This document shows, piece by piece, positions 18,233 through 27,146 of a stretch of 64,000 nt of DNA. Each line of letters opens with the position of its first letter. Position 1 is the first letter of the stretch. The notes beneath the pieces were generated by a model. The model ran no database searches. It was not told the origin of the DNA and was given only the letters and a program-made list of their open reading frames with translations. The stretch comes from Sphingobacterium paludis (GTDB lineage Bacteria > Bacteroidota > Bacteroidia > Sphingobacteriales > Sphingobacteriaceae), in the NCBI RefSeq assembly GCF_004364125.1, contig NZ_SNZV01000003.1, positions 124,001-188,000 of the forward strand, in the 5' to 3' direction. The position numbers and the translations under genes were made by a program.

Positions 18233-19165
18233 ATGATAAGATTGGAAAATAAACATGTAGATTCCGAAAAATATGTCAATACACTTCCGCATCCCAGGTT
18301 TAGCAAGTTACAAACCCTGCTGCATTATGTTGTACTCGCTGAATGCGCGGAGTTAAGCATCGTTTTCCCTACCGCTGGTTTTCTTAATATCCTGTGTGGC
18401 GAACAGCATTCTTCCTTCTTTTACCACATTGATGCGGAACGCTTTCCACTGGGAAACGAGCAGAACGTGATTCAGCGCATTCAGGAAGCTCAACGTCTTA
18501 TTATACAAAACCAATCGGGCGTGCAGCATATTGTTGTGGTCTTTATCCCGGAGCATTCGCTTCCTGATTGGGCTGCTCAAGCAGATGTGATGTCTTACAT
18601 AGCAGATAATAGCCGGTTAAATCTACTTAAGGCTCGGGTTTTAGAGCTACACTTTAGCAACAACATTGCTAAAGACATACGAATCCAGAGTCTCTTGCTT
18701 GACGCGCTAGCGCTGCAATTGGAAAGTGTACAGCACAGCTGCACGTCTACCATACAAACGAGTCTTCTGGAAAAGATCATACAAGCGCAACAGCTTATCG
18801 ACAAAGACCTAGCGAAAAGTTTTACGATTAGTGAATTGGCCAAAGCAGTGGGCACCAATGAGCAGTACTTGAAGAAGTATTTTAAACAGCATTTAGGTAA
18901 AACCATTATGCATTATACGTTGGAAACCAAAATGCTGTACGCTAAGAAATTGATTATGAGTGGTGACTATCGGATTTCGGATATCGCACGGATGACTGGC
19001 TACAAACATGCTACCCATTTCAGCATGAGTTTTAAGAAATTTTTCGGCATGCTTCCCACCGCCTTACGCTATGCCTTATTGGTGTGGCCAAGCAGTCTTA
19101 TTGAATTTGTAGAGATAGAACTGCTTGTCTTTCTAGAATCAAGCAGCACACTCACCTTCTGCTAA
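18233..19165 (+). CDS. AraC-family transcriptional regulator
   Basis: 310 residues. The C-terminal AraC domain (about 185-285) carries two helix-turn-helix units: FTISELAKAVGTNEQYLKKYFKQ and ISDIARMTGYKHATHFSMSFKKFFG. The N-terminal domain is not a recognised cupin and probably senses the ligand. It is divergent from the TonB receptor operon, the arrangement of PchR-like siderophore regulators that activate their receptor when the ferric siderophore is present. This makes it the likely local activator; control of its neighbour is inference. Confidence 0.88.
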   Translation: MIRLENKHVDSEKYVNTLPHPRFSKLQTLLHYVVLAECAELSIVFPTAGFLNILCGEQHSSFFYHIDAERFPLGNEQNVIQRIQEAQRLIIQNQSGVQHIVVVFIPEHSLPDWAAQADVMSYIADNSRLNLLKARVLELHFSNNIAKDIRIQSLLLDALALQLESVQHSCTSTIQTSLLEKIIQAQQLIDKDLAKSFTISELAKAVGTNEQYLKKYFKQHLGKTIMHYTLETKMLYAKKLIMSGDYRISDIARMTGYKHATHFSMSFKKFFGMLPTALRYALLVWPSSLIEFVEIELLVFLESSSTLTFC

Positions 19166-19241
19166 CTCCGTTTTCGATGCCAAATAGGGTATTGCCTATT
19201 TCTATTTGCGGGGGGCGACAAAAACGCCAGCACCTGGAAGC

Positions 19242-19268
19242 AAAAAAGCCCGCCGAGGCGAGCTTTTT
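19242..19268. terminator. bidirectional terminator
   Basis: AAAAAAGC and GCTTTTT enclose an inner CGCC-GA-GGCG hairpin, with A- and T-runs at the ends. It serves the AraC gene (+) and nagB (-), which converge here. Confidence 0.8.
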
Positions 19269-19285
19269 CATTATCCGTATAGCTA

Positions 19286-21208
19286 TTAATCAAATTTCCA
19301 ACGCACGAAGGCTTCGATAGCTTCGTAGTCGGCTAAGCCTAATTTATGGTAAAGTTCGGCTGTTTCACTCGTCCGATCTTCCGCCCGCACCCAAAATTCA
19401 CGTGGATCATCGCCCGGGAAAACCGGAACATCTTTCTGCGATTGGTGTTTAAAGATAGCTAAACGCTTACGCTTAACTTCCTGCGGCGAAAGTGGTACGG
19501 CCATCTCGATCTCGTGGATAGGATATTCGTGCCAAGCACCCCGATATAACCACAACCAACAATCTTTTGTCCATTCATCTGTCTTCGACAAACGCCTAAG
19601 CGCTTCAAATAAAATATCGAAACAAACTTTATGTGTACCATGTGGATCGGCAAAATCGCCGGCCGCAAATACCTGATGCGGCTTTACTTGGCGCAAAAGC
19701 TCCATCGTTTGTGCAATATCGTCTTCATTGGACACTTCTTTGGAAAATTTCCCACGATCGTAAAACGGCAAGTCTTGGAAATGAATATTTTCATCTGGCA
19801 GGCCTACAAAGCGAGCTCCGGCAATGGCTTCACCTTTTCGGATCAAGGCTTTGATTGTCCGGATGATTTCCGGATCAACTTGGTTCGGTTGCTTTGTCTT
19901 GAAAAACTCACGTGCTTCCTTATAAATTTTGGTGGTTACACCGTTGTCATCATCTACTGCAACGGCGAAATCCTGAACAAACTCCAGGTATCGTAGCACG
20001 TCATCATCCCACACGGCGGTGTTACCCGATGTTTGGTACGCCACATGTACATTGTGACCTTGGTCTGCTAAACGGATGAATGTACCCCCCATGGATATTA
20101 CATCATCGTCGGGGTGTGGCGAAAACAGAATAACGTTTTTACGGGCTGGTTCAGCGCGTTCCGGTCTACTGGAATCGTCTACGCCGGGCTTTCCACCAGG
20201 CCAGCCGGTAATCGTGCGTTGCAGCTCGTTAAAAATCTTGATATTTATATTATAGGCCGGGCCTTGCTCTGTTACCAGCTGAGCCATACCGTTGTTATTG
20301 TAGTCTTCATCGGTAAGCTTCAAGATCGCTTTGTTCAACTTCAATGATAACCAAACTACGGCTTTTTTTATCACGGTATCAGTCCACACCACTTCGTGCG
20401 CCAACCAAGGCAGATAGAAGCGCGTCAATTGTGAAGCGGCATCTTTATCCAACACGAACTCTACTTTGTCTGACAATTGCAGGAAGGTAGCAGGAATGTC
20501 GGCGGAGATCTCACCTTCTACCGCTTTCTTCACGATATCGGCTTTCTTCTCGTTCCAGGCCATCAGGATAATCTCCTTTGCTTTGAAGATGGTTCCCACA
20601 CCCATTGTTATCGCCTTTGTAGGCACATTCTCCTTACCCCCAAAGTCACGCGATGCATCTCGACGCGTCAGGTCATCCAGAATCACTAAGCGGGTTCCCG
20701 AGTTGGGCGCTGATCCGGGCTCGTTAAACCCGATGTGTCCTGTCCTGCCGATCCCCAAAATTTGGATATCTAAGCCGCCTAAATCTGATATTTTATGCTC
20801 ATAAGCTTCGCAAAAAGCCTGAATTTCTTCCTGCGGCAAGGTACCATCCGGGATATTGATATTCTCCTTCGGAATATCGATGTGGTCAAACAGGTTTTTG
20901 TTCATGAAGGTCACATAACTTTGGTCAGCGTCCGGTTTCATGGGATAATATTCATCCAGATTGAACGTGACCACATTGCTAAAGCTAAGCCCCTCTTCTT
21001 TGTGTAAACGAACGAGCTCTTTGTATACCTGAACAGGAGTAGCTCCCGTCGCTAATCCCAATACTGCCTTCTCACCTTTCTTTTGTTTTTCCGTGATAAT
21101 TGCGGCTATGCGATTCGCCACATCCACAGAGGCTTCGCTTTGCCCGGGGTATACTTTTACCGGTACGCGTTCAAAGCGTGTTTCCTCTAATAAATTTAAT
21201 CTTGCCAT
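19286..21208 (-). CDS. nagB: glucosamine-6-phosphate deaminase fused to a PIG-L/LmbE-like domain
   Basis: 640 residues. The first part (about 1-265) is a NagB deaminase: LGLATGATPVQVY, FNLDEYYPM (general-base Asp) and GHIGFNEPGS. It converts glucosamine-6-phosphate to fructose-6-phosphate and ammonia in amino-sugar use. In the catalytic loop, E. coli has NDGH where this protein has RTGH. The second part (about 355-600) opens with ILFSPHPDDDVISMGG, the metal-binding motif of PIG-L/LmbE N-deacetylases. This long two-domain form is known in Bacteroidota; what the second domain does is unclear. A -7 box (TAAATTTG, minus strand) lies at 21245-21252. Confidence 0.93.
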   Translation of the reverse strand: MARLNLLEETRFERVPVKVYPGQSEASVDVANRIAAIITEKQKKGEKAVLGLATGATPVQVYKELVRLHKEEGLSFSNVVTFNLDEYYPMKPDADQSYVTFMNKNLFDHIDIPKENINIPDGTLPQEEIQAFCEAYEHKISDLGGLDIQILGIGRTGHIGFNEPGSAPNSGTRLVILDDLTRRDASRDFGGKENVPTKAITMGVGTIFKAKEIILMAWNEKKADIVKKAVEGEISADIPATFLQLSDKVEFVLDKDAASQLTRFYLPWLAHEVVWTDTVIKKAVVWLSLKLNKAILKLTDEDYNNNGMAQLVTEQGPAYNINIKIFNELQRTITGWPGGKPGVDDSSRPERAEPARKNVILFSPHPDDDVISMGGTFIRLADQGHNVHVAYQTSGNTAVWDDDVLRYLEFVQDFAVAVDDDNGVTTKIYKEAREFFKTKQPNQVDPEIIRTIKALIRKGEAIAGARFVGLPDENIHFQDLPFYDRGKFSKEVSNEDDIAQTMELLRQVKPHQVFAAGDFADPHGTHKVCFDILFEALRRLSKTDEWTKDCWLWLYRGAWHEYPIHEIEMAVPLSPQEVKRKRLAIFKHQSQKDVPVFPGDDPREFWVRAEDRTSETAELYHKLGLADYEAIEAFVRWKFD

Positions 21209-21329
21209 TAATAAGGAGAATTATATTGTTAACAACCTGAATAACAAATTTAAAAAATAAAATCATTCAAAAACTAAAAATCACGCGAAATCCTGCAAAA
21301 AAATGCAGGAACCGCATCGCAATCGATTG

Positions 21330-22496
21330 TCACACTATCTTATGGAGCAAATCAATAGCTTTAGCAAGGGTTGTTTGGTCTTTGGCAAAGCAGATCCGAA
21401 CCAGATTTTGCTCGCAGGAGGCACTGTAAAATGCGGACACGGGAATGGTCGCCACGGCATAATGTTCTGTCAAGTATTTTGCAAAATCGAATTCGGAAAG
21501 CTGGCTTACCGCACTGTAATCCACCAAAAGGAAGTACGTGGACTCGCTATTGATCACGCGCAACGGAGAGCCTTGCAAACCCTGTGTCAAAAAATCGCGC
21601 TTTTCTTGAAAAAAGCTAGGGAGAGAAAGATAGTTATCGCTGTTTTTCAGATAGTCCGCAATAGCTAACTGCATAGGTGTATTGGCGCTGAACACATTAA
21701 ATTGATGCACTTTTCTGAATTCATTGGTCAGTACAGATGGCGCAATGACATAGCCGAGCTTCCAGCCCGTCGTATGCAAAAGCTTACCAAAGGAAGCCAC
21801 CACATAGCTCCGCTCCCGAAGCGACGGATAAGCCAGTATGGTTTCGTGTGCACGGTTGTCAAATACGATGTGTTCATACACCTCATCACTGAGTAGAAAT
21901 GCTTCGCTTTGCTTTAATAGAGACTCCAGCTGCATGAGATCATCCCTACGCAGCATTTTTGTGGATGGGTTGTTCGGGTTATTGATGATCAGCAATCGCG
22001 TTTTGTCGGTTACCGCAGCCCGCACAGATTCCCAGTCGATTTTAAAATCTGGCGCCAGCAGGCGGATCGGGACAACCTTCCCTCCAAACAGCTCTACGCT
22101 GGGACGATACGAATCATAAGCCGGCTCAAAAATGATCACCTCATCACCTGGTCGGATGAGCGTGGCGATGGCTGTAAAAATAGCCTGCGTAGCGCCCGCG
22201 GTAATGGTTATTTCGGTTTCGGGGTGAACATCCAGCCCATACATGACATCTATCTTTTGAGCAATGCGCTCCCGCAAAGCCATCATGCCGGCCATCGGCG
22301 CATACTGATTATAGCCTTTTTGCATATAGGTGTTTACCAAGGCTATCAATTCTGGCGACGCTGGATAATTGGGGAAGCCTTGCGAAAGATTTATGGCTTG
22401 ATGCTTTTCTGCTAGGGCAGACATCTGCGTAAATATGCTGAGCATTGTATCGGGCAGTTTCGACTTTATAGCTGGGTATTGAAAGGATTTTGTCAT
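21330..22496 (-). CDS. ybdL: PLP-dependent aminotransferase, methionine aminotransferase-like
   Basis: 388 residues, fold-type I class I/II aminotransferase. Seen: INLSQGFPNYPASPEL, YNQYAPMAGMMALRERIA, NNPNNPST, SDEVYEHIVFD and the PLP Lys motif SFGKLLHTTGWKLGY near residue 240. This set matches the YbdL/kynurenine aminotransferase group, which prefers methionine and aromatic amino acids. YbdL-like enzymes may take part in the methionine salvage cycle, but no other salvage gene lies nearby. A single-gene unit, no promoter box found. Confidence 0.88.
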   Translation of the reverse strand: MTKSFQYPAIKSKLPDTMLSIFTQMSALAEKHQAINLSQGFPNYPASPELIALVNTYMQKGYNQYAPMAGMMALRERIAQKIDVMYGLDVHPETEITITAGATQAIFTAIATLIRPGDEVIIFEPAYDSYRPSVELFGGKVVPIRLLAPDFKIDWESVRAAVTDKTRLLIINNPNNPSTKMLRRDDLMQLESLLKQSEAFLLSDEVYEHIVFDNRAHETILAYPSLRERSYVVASFGKLLHTTGWKLGYVIAPSVLTNEFRKVHQFNVFSANTPMQLAIADYLKNSDNYLSLPSFFQEKRDFLTQGLQGSPLRVINSESTYFLLVDYSAVSQLSEFDFAKYLTEHYAVATIPVSAFYSASCEQNLVRICFAKDQTTLAKAIDLLHKIV

Positions 22497-22513
22497 TTTA
22501 CCAAAGAGTTACT

Positions 22514-22542
22514 CCACTAAAGTAGTGGATTATTTATATTTG
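22514..22542 (+). promoter_or_regulatory. promoter with a short palindrome
   Basis: The -7 box TATATTTG lies at 22535-22542, 31 bases before the ATG of the TlpA-like gene. Just upstream is a palindrome, CCACTA-aag-TAGTGG (22514-22528), in place of a -33 element, which could be an operator. Confidence 0.5.
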
Positions 22543-22573
22543 ATCGTACAAACGAATAAAATAACGTCATTTC

Positions 22574-23242
22574 ATGAAAAAAATAATTCTTATCGCTCTT
22601 TTTGCGCTGCCCTTCTTCTTATTCGCACAAACGAAAGAGGAACTGATCGCGCAGGTGAAAGCCAATCCTAAAAATATTGAGACCTTAAAAACGATACAGC
22701 GTGTAGGTGGATACTACCCGGAATATAAAGAACTTCGAGCCTTGTATAATGGTCTTGACAAGTCGGTAAAAAAATCGAAGGAGGGCAAGGCTTTCGACTA
22801 TTACCTTAAGCGGTTGGAAAGCACATCTGTTGGTAAAAAAGCGCCCGGCATCACACAGCTGACACCGGAAGGCGAGCCTTTTTCGTTAACAGACTTGCGC
22901 GGTAAATATGTACTGATCGATTTTTGGGCCGCGTGGTGTCCTGATTGTAGAAAGGAAAACCCGAATCTGGTGAAGACCTACGCTGAATTTAAAGATAAAA
23001 ACTTCGAAATCTTGGGCGTGTCTTTTGATCGCAAGTTGGAAGACTGGGTAAAAGCCATCAAGAATGATAACCTTACCTGGAAACATATTTCGGATTTACA
23101 GTCTTGGCAAAATGCGGCTGGCACGTTGTACGGCGTTCGATCAATTCCTCAAAATATCCTTGTTGATCCAGAAGGTATTATCGTGGCGCGTAATCTTCAT
23201 GGTGAAGACCTCAACGTGAAACTTCGGGAGTTATTAAAGTAG
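22574..23242 (+). CDS. exported TlpA-like thioredoxin-fold protein
   Basis: 222 residues. Signal peptide (KKIILIALFALPFFLFAQT), a short helical spacer, then a TlpA/ResA thioredoxin domain from about residue 90 (VGKKAPGITQLTPEG, GKYVLIDFWAAWCPDC, cis-Pro loop VRSIPQNILVDPEG). The redox pair is WCPDC near residues 121-125. Such proteins reduce disulfides or apo-cytochromes in the periplasm. The N-terminal spacer is shorter than the DUF4369 domain often found before these domains in Bacteroidota. Stands alone. Confidence 0.88.
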   Translation: MKKIILIALFALPFFLFAQTKEELIAQVKANPKNIETLKTIQRVGGYYPEYKELRALYNGLDKSVKKSKEGKAFDYYLKRLESTSVGKKAPGITQLTPEGEPFSLTDLRGKYVLIDFWAAWCPDCRKENPNLVKTYAEFKDKNFEILGVSFDRKLEDWVKAIKNDNLTWKHISDLQSWQNAAGTLYGVRSIPQNILVDPEGIIVARNLHGEDLNVKLRELLK

Positions 23243-23251
23243 CGAGCGCAA

Positions 23252-23290
23252 TTGCTGCGAGCATTTCCTACACGGGCATGCTCGCAGCAA
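23252..23290. terminator. bidirectional hairpin
   Basis: TTGCTGCGAGCAT (23252-23264) and its exact complement (23278-23290) around a 13-base loop, between convergent genes. No clear T-run, so termination may be less efficient. Confidence 0.6.
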
Positions 23291-23294
23291 CGTC

Positions 23295-23909
23295 TTACGA
23301 TCCCTCTTCTATCCGAACCAATTCCTCGTAGTTTTTATCTAATTTACGCACCAGTCTTCTATACAGTATCTTGTAGTACACTTTGACAAGAAGAATAAAC
23401 AGCCAGCAAAACAACGATATAAACACGACCATAAATATAATTTGAAAAATTATATTTCCGGCAGTTTTATCAATCAGATCCATAGCCATCATCTCGATAG
23501 TGACAAAGGCAAACGTAAAGATAATGGAGTATATATTAAACTGAATGTAGTGGTTGACATGCTTTCTCGTGTTTAGAATGGTTTCCAGCAAAATTTTGGT
23601 GTTCGTCGTGTTCTTTATATTGCGGTAGCTTGCAAAGAAATTATAGATAAAATAGCCGATAACCACATAGAAAACTACAGAAAACACAATGTAGACCACA
23701 TTGTAAATGGAGGAATGCATTCGCTCGTCTGTTGGCAAGATAAATGCCCAGACAATGCCTAGTGCTAGTTCGATGACACTAATGATAAAAATCCACTTCA
23801 CAATAGAGGAAGAACTTTTGTAAAGCATGCTTTTGATTTGCTCTTTATCTACTTTAGGAAAATTATTATCCTTATTCCAATGCTGTTTCAGTAAATCCAA
23901 TCCATCCAT
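23295..23909 (-). CDS. four-helix membrane protein coupled to an ECF sigma factor
   Basis: 204 residues. A hydrophilic N-terminus of about 38 residues (MDGLDLLKQHWNKDN, then KVDKEQIKSMLYKSS) is followed by four transmembrane helices (about 38-57, 68-90, 120-142, 151-175) and a basic tail. The start codon overlaps the sigma factor stop by one base (TAATG), so translation is coupled. Genes like this next to ECF sigma factors are often mis-annotated in Bacteroidota as 'beta-carotene monooxygenase'. I infer a membrane regulator of that sigma factor; no zinc anti-sigma motif is visible. Confidence 0.75.
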   Translation of the reverse strand: MDGLDLLKQHWNKDNNFPKVDKEQIKSMLYKSSSSIVKWIFIISVIELALGIVWAFILPTDERMHSSIYNVVYIVFSVVFYVVIGYFIYNFFASYRNIKNTTNTKILLETILNTRKHVNHYIQFNIYSIIFTFAFVTIEMMAMDLIDKTAGNIIFQIIFMVVFISLFCWLFILLVKVYYKILYRRLVRKLDKNYEELVRIEEGS

Positions 23910-24415
23910 TATATACCTCCTTGCTGATTTAACATACTTTTTAATTTCGTTTTTATCCGGTTCATTTTCACGCGTGCATTTACTTCGCTTATCCCGAGGG
24001 TCTCGGCTATTTCAGCGTAGTCTTTGTCCTCCAAATACATATAAACCAAGGCTTTTTCAATGTCATTTAGTTGCCTTACCGCAGCGTACAAAAACCGTAA
24101 CTGCTCTTCTTGTTCATCATTATACTCCTCATAACGAATATTTTGCAGCGTATGGTCGAGCTCTACGGTGGCGATACGCCGCTTTTTCGTTCTGTATAAA
24201 GAGATTGCTGTGTTTAGAGAGACTCGATATGCCCAGGTCGAAAATTTAGATTCCCCTTTAAATTTTGGGTAAGAATGCCACAACTGGATGACCATTTCCT
24301 GAAACAAATCTTTGTGTGCCTCCAAATCTTCCGCATATAGCTTACAGATTTTATGGAGGATATTTTGGTATTCCTCCAGCAAGTCTACAAATTCCGTTTC
24401 CAGATTATTAATCAT
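23909..24415 (-). CDS. ECF-type RNA polymerase sigma factor
   Basis: 168 residues. Region 2 covers HKDLFQEMVIQLWHSYPKFKGESKFSTWAYRVSLN (DNA melting and -10 binding) and region 4 covers KDYAEIAETLGISEVNARVKMNRIKTKLK (-35 helix-turn-helix). The linker between them is acidic (YEEYNDEQEEQ). It should direct polymerase to a small regulon. It is not FecI-like: no FecR or SusC/SusD genes follow, only the four-helix membrane protein with which it overlaps. Confidence 0.9.
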   Translation of the reverse strand: MINNLETEFVDLLEEYQNILHKICKLYAEDLEAHKDLFQEMVIQLWHSYPKFKGESKFSTWAYRVSLNTAISLYRTKKRRIATVELDHTLQNIRYEEYNDEQEEQLRFLYAAVRQLNDIEKALVYMYLEDKDYAEIAETLGISEVNARVKMNRIKTKLKSMLNQQGGI

Positions 24416-24496
24416 ATAAGGCTATATGTCGAAGGTAAGAACAAGTTGTTACAATTAGCTATGATTATTTGGAAAAATAATCTGCGTTGATTTTCC

Positions 24497-24504
24497 TAAT
24501 TTCG
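24497..24504 (+). promoter_or_regulatory. probable -7 box of radA
   Basis: TAATTTCG, one mismatch from TAnnTTTG, ends four bases before the radA ATG, so the transcript would be leaderless. Confidence 0.35.
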
Positions 24505-24508
24505 TGGA

Positions 24509-25894
24509 ATGGCTAAAGCAAAATCGACATATTTCTGTCAGCAGTGCGGTTACGAATCGGCAAAATGGTTGGGTCAGTGTCCATCCTGTAAACAATGGAA
24601 CTCTTTTGTGGAGGAAGTTGTGGAGAAAACGAGTTCGAAGGTTCCGGAATGGCGCAGCACAACAGCTCCGGCATCGACGCGTCGTACCAACAAAGCTGCT
24701 GTGATTAACGAAATTGTTTATCAGGACGAGCAGCGCCTGGCCACACCCGATCGGGAGTTTAACCGCGTGCTAGGCGGAGGCATTGTTCCAGGGTCGCTGG
24801 TTCTTATTGGAGGCGAGCCCGGCATTGGCAAGTCCACGCTGATGTTGCAATTGGCGTTGAGCATCCCGCAGGTAAAAACGCTCTATATATCTGGGGAGGA
24901 GAGCGAGCAGCAAATCAAGATGCGTGCTGAGCGTCTTGTGCAAAGCTCCACGGCAAATTGCTATATATTAACGGAAACCTCAACCCAGAATATCTTCAAA
25001 CAGATAGAAGTTGTACAGCCAGATATTGTGGTGATAGACTCTATACAGACGTTACATTCTACGCAAATGGAGTCAGCGCCGGGTTCGGTCTCTCAGGTCC
25101 GCGAATGTACGGCTGAATTGTTGCGCTTTGCCAAGGAAACGAGCACGCCTGTGTTTATCGTGGGGCATATTACTAAGGACGGCTCCATTGCTGGCCCGAA
25201 GGTATTGGAACATATGGTAGATACGGTTTTGCAATTTGAAGGAGATCGCCATCATGTTTACCGGATTTTGCGATCGGTCAAAAATCGCTTTGGTTCTTCA
25301 TCTGAGCTCGGTATCTATGAGATGCAGGGTTCGGGCTTGCGCGAGGTTTCCAATCCTTCTGAAATTATGCTGTCGCAGCGGGAAGAGCCTGTTGGTGGCG
25401 TGGCTATTGCCGCAATGTTGGAAGGCGTGCGCCCCATCATGATCGAGGTTCAAGCCTTGGTCAGCAACTCGGCCTTCGGTACGCCACAGCGTACGTCCAC
25501 CGGCTTTGACACGAAGCGACTCAGTATGTTGCTTGCTGTTTTGGAAAAGCGATTCGGTTTTCGGTTAAGTGCACAAGACGTATTCTTGAATATCGCGGGC
25601 GGTCTTCGTGTTGAAGATCCCGCCATCGATCTGGCCGTTATTGCCGCTTTAATTTCTTCCCAGCAAGATATCCCTTTATCTTCCCAATTGACGTTCGCCG
25701 GTGAAGTTGGCTTATCCGGGGAAATCCGTGCCGTGAACCGAATCGAGCAACGGATTGCCGAGGCAGAAAAATTGGGCTTCGAAGGTATCTTTATCTCCAA
25801 ATACAACACCAAAGGACTGGATGCGAAAAAGTACAATATCGCTATTCGGCCGATGGCGACATTGGAGAATCTTTTTAGCGCATTGTTTGGGTAA
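24509..25894 (+). CDS. radA: DNA repair protein RadA
   Basis: 461 residues. N-terminal C4 zinc finger (CQQCGYESAKWLGQCPSC), RecA-like ATPase with Walker A GGEPGIGKST near residue 97, the RadA-specific KNRFG motif (VKNRFGSSSELGIYEM) and a C-terminal Lon-protease-like domain (PAIDLAVIAALISS). RadA is a hexameric helicase that extends heteroduplex DNA during RecA-driven recombination. Length is normal. It stands alone and converges on the M19 dipeptidase with a 12-base gap. Confidence 0.97.
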   Translation: MAKAKSTYFCQQCGYESAKWLGQCPSCKQWNSFVEEVVEKTSSKVPEWRSTTAPASTRRTNKAAVINEIVYQDEQRLATPDREFNRVLGGGIVPGSLVLIGGEPGIGKSTLMLQLALSIPQVKTLYISGEESEQQIKMRAERLVQSSTANCYILTETSTQNIFKQIEVVQPDIVVIDSIQTLHSTQMESAPGSVSQVRECTAELLRFAKETSTPVFIVGHITKDGSIAGPKVLEHMVDTVLQFEGDRHHVYRILRSVKNRFGSSSELGIYEMQGSGLREVSNPSEIMLSQREEPVGGVAIAAMLEGVRPIMIEVQALVSNSAFGTPQRTSTGFDTKRLSMLLAVLEKRFGFRLSAQDVFLNIAGGLRVEDPAIDLAVIAALISSQQDIPLSSQLTFAGEVGLSGEIRAVNRIEQRIAEAEKLGFEGIFISKYNTKGLDAKKYNIAIRPMATLENLFSALFG

Positions 25895-25906
25895 GGGAAT
25901 CCATCG

Positions 25907-27064
25907 TTATTCGTTTTCTTTCAGAATCCGCAGGAAATTGAGGCCCATAATTTTGGCGACCTCCTCTTGTTTGTATCCGCGCTTTAGCAATGCTTCGGTA
26001 AGCACCGGAAACTTGGAGACATCATCCAGCCCTTGTGGCGCTGATTCGATGCCATCAAAATCGGAGCCTACGGCGACATGGTCTATACCCACTTTTTGCA
26101 CAAGGTAATCGATATGATCCAATAGTAGGCTAAGTGGAGCATCTGCTTTGCGTTGTAACGTGCGCGGCAGTTTTTCATATTGGCGCGTTGCAGATAGGTT
26201 GTAGTTTCCCTTGTCTCCAACATGCTGCCTATATAACTTTTTGGCGCGTGCTGAAAAACCAGGATCCAAGAAACCTGAATAGAAATTTACGCCTACGACG
26301 CCACCGTTCTTCTTCAGCGCCTGCAGCTGCGCATCTTTAAGATTGCGGTAATGGGGCATCAGCGCATACGCATTGCTGTGGGATACCAGCACCGGCTTGG
26401 TACTGATCGCCAGCACGTCGTAAAACGTTTTCTCGCCCGCATGAGACAGATCGACCATCATGCCGAGTTCATTCATTCGTTTAACGATAGCTTTCCCTGC
26501 GTCAGATAAACCTTTTCCCTTATCACCTGTCGTCTTCGACTCTACTGCAGCAGCAGTCGCCCAGGGAAGGTTGTAATTCCAGGTCAATGTCAGATAGCGC
26601 GCCCCCCTGTTGTAGAGCGCTTCAAGGTTCTCTATACTTCCTTCTATCATATTGCCCCCTTCAATGCCAATCAAGGCGGCAATTTTTCCTGTTTTCAATA
26701 TAGCCTTAATATCCGCGCTACTTTTCGCTATTGCAATCGCTGAGGGATTTGCCTTTACCGTTTTTTCTAAGGCATCTATCTGTGCATTGGCATGTTTAAA
26801 AGCCTGCCCTTTTCCAAATTTCTTATCATCCGACCATACCGCGAAAACCTGCACATCAACACCACCTTGCTGCAATCGGGGGATGTCCGTATGTCCTACG
26901 TTAAGTCGTTTGCCAATATCACGCCCTTTCAACAAGGATTCGTAAATCACATCGTTGTGCCCATCAACAACGATCAAGCTTTTGTGGAAAGCGGCATGAT
27001 CTTGTGCGACCGCCGACAAGACAGTTGACACGATGATGGCCATGGTAGCAATCGTTTTCTGCAT
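25907..27064 (-). CDS. membrane dipeptidase (peptidase M19)
   Basis: 385 residues with a signal peptide (ATMAIIVSTVLSAVAQ). The M19 zinc site is visible: VDGHNDV (His and Asp), IGIEGG (bridging Glu), VDLSHAG and VLVSHSNAYAL (His ligands), and AVGSDFDGIES near the end. Renal-dipeptidase-like enzymes split dipeptides, including some with a D-residue at the C-terminus. Export suggests periplasmic peptide use. The next gene upstream, a serine hydrolase, is also exported and in the same orientation, 83 bases away. Confidence 0.92.
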   Translation of the reverse strand: MQKTIATMAIIVSTVLSAVAQDHAAFHKSLIVVDGHNDVIYESLLKGRDIGKRLNVGHTDIPRLQQGGVDVQVFAVWSDDKKFGKGQAFKHANAQIDALEKTVKANPSAIAIAKSSADIKAILKTGKIAALIGIEGGNMIEGSIENLEALYNRGARYLTLTWNYNLPWATAAAVESKTTGDKGKGLSDAGKAIVKRMNELGMMVDLSHAGEKTFYDVLAISTKPVLVSHSNAYALMPHYRNLKDAQLQALKKNGGVVGVNFYSGFLDPGFSARAKKLYRQHVGDKGNYNLSATRQYEKLPRTLQRKADAPLSLLLDHIDYLVQKVGIDHVAVGSDFDGIESAPQGLDDVSKFPVLTEALLKRGYKQEEVAKIMGLNFLRILKENE

Positions 27065-27146
27065 GTTACTAGATTTTTGTTATGAAAGATGATATGTCTG
27101 TCTGATTTTACGGTTTCCATCGGATACAGCGCAAATCTTTAGCTTC

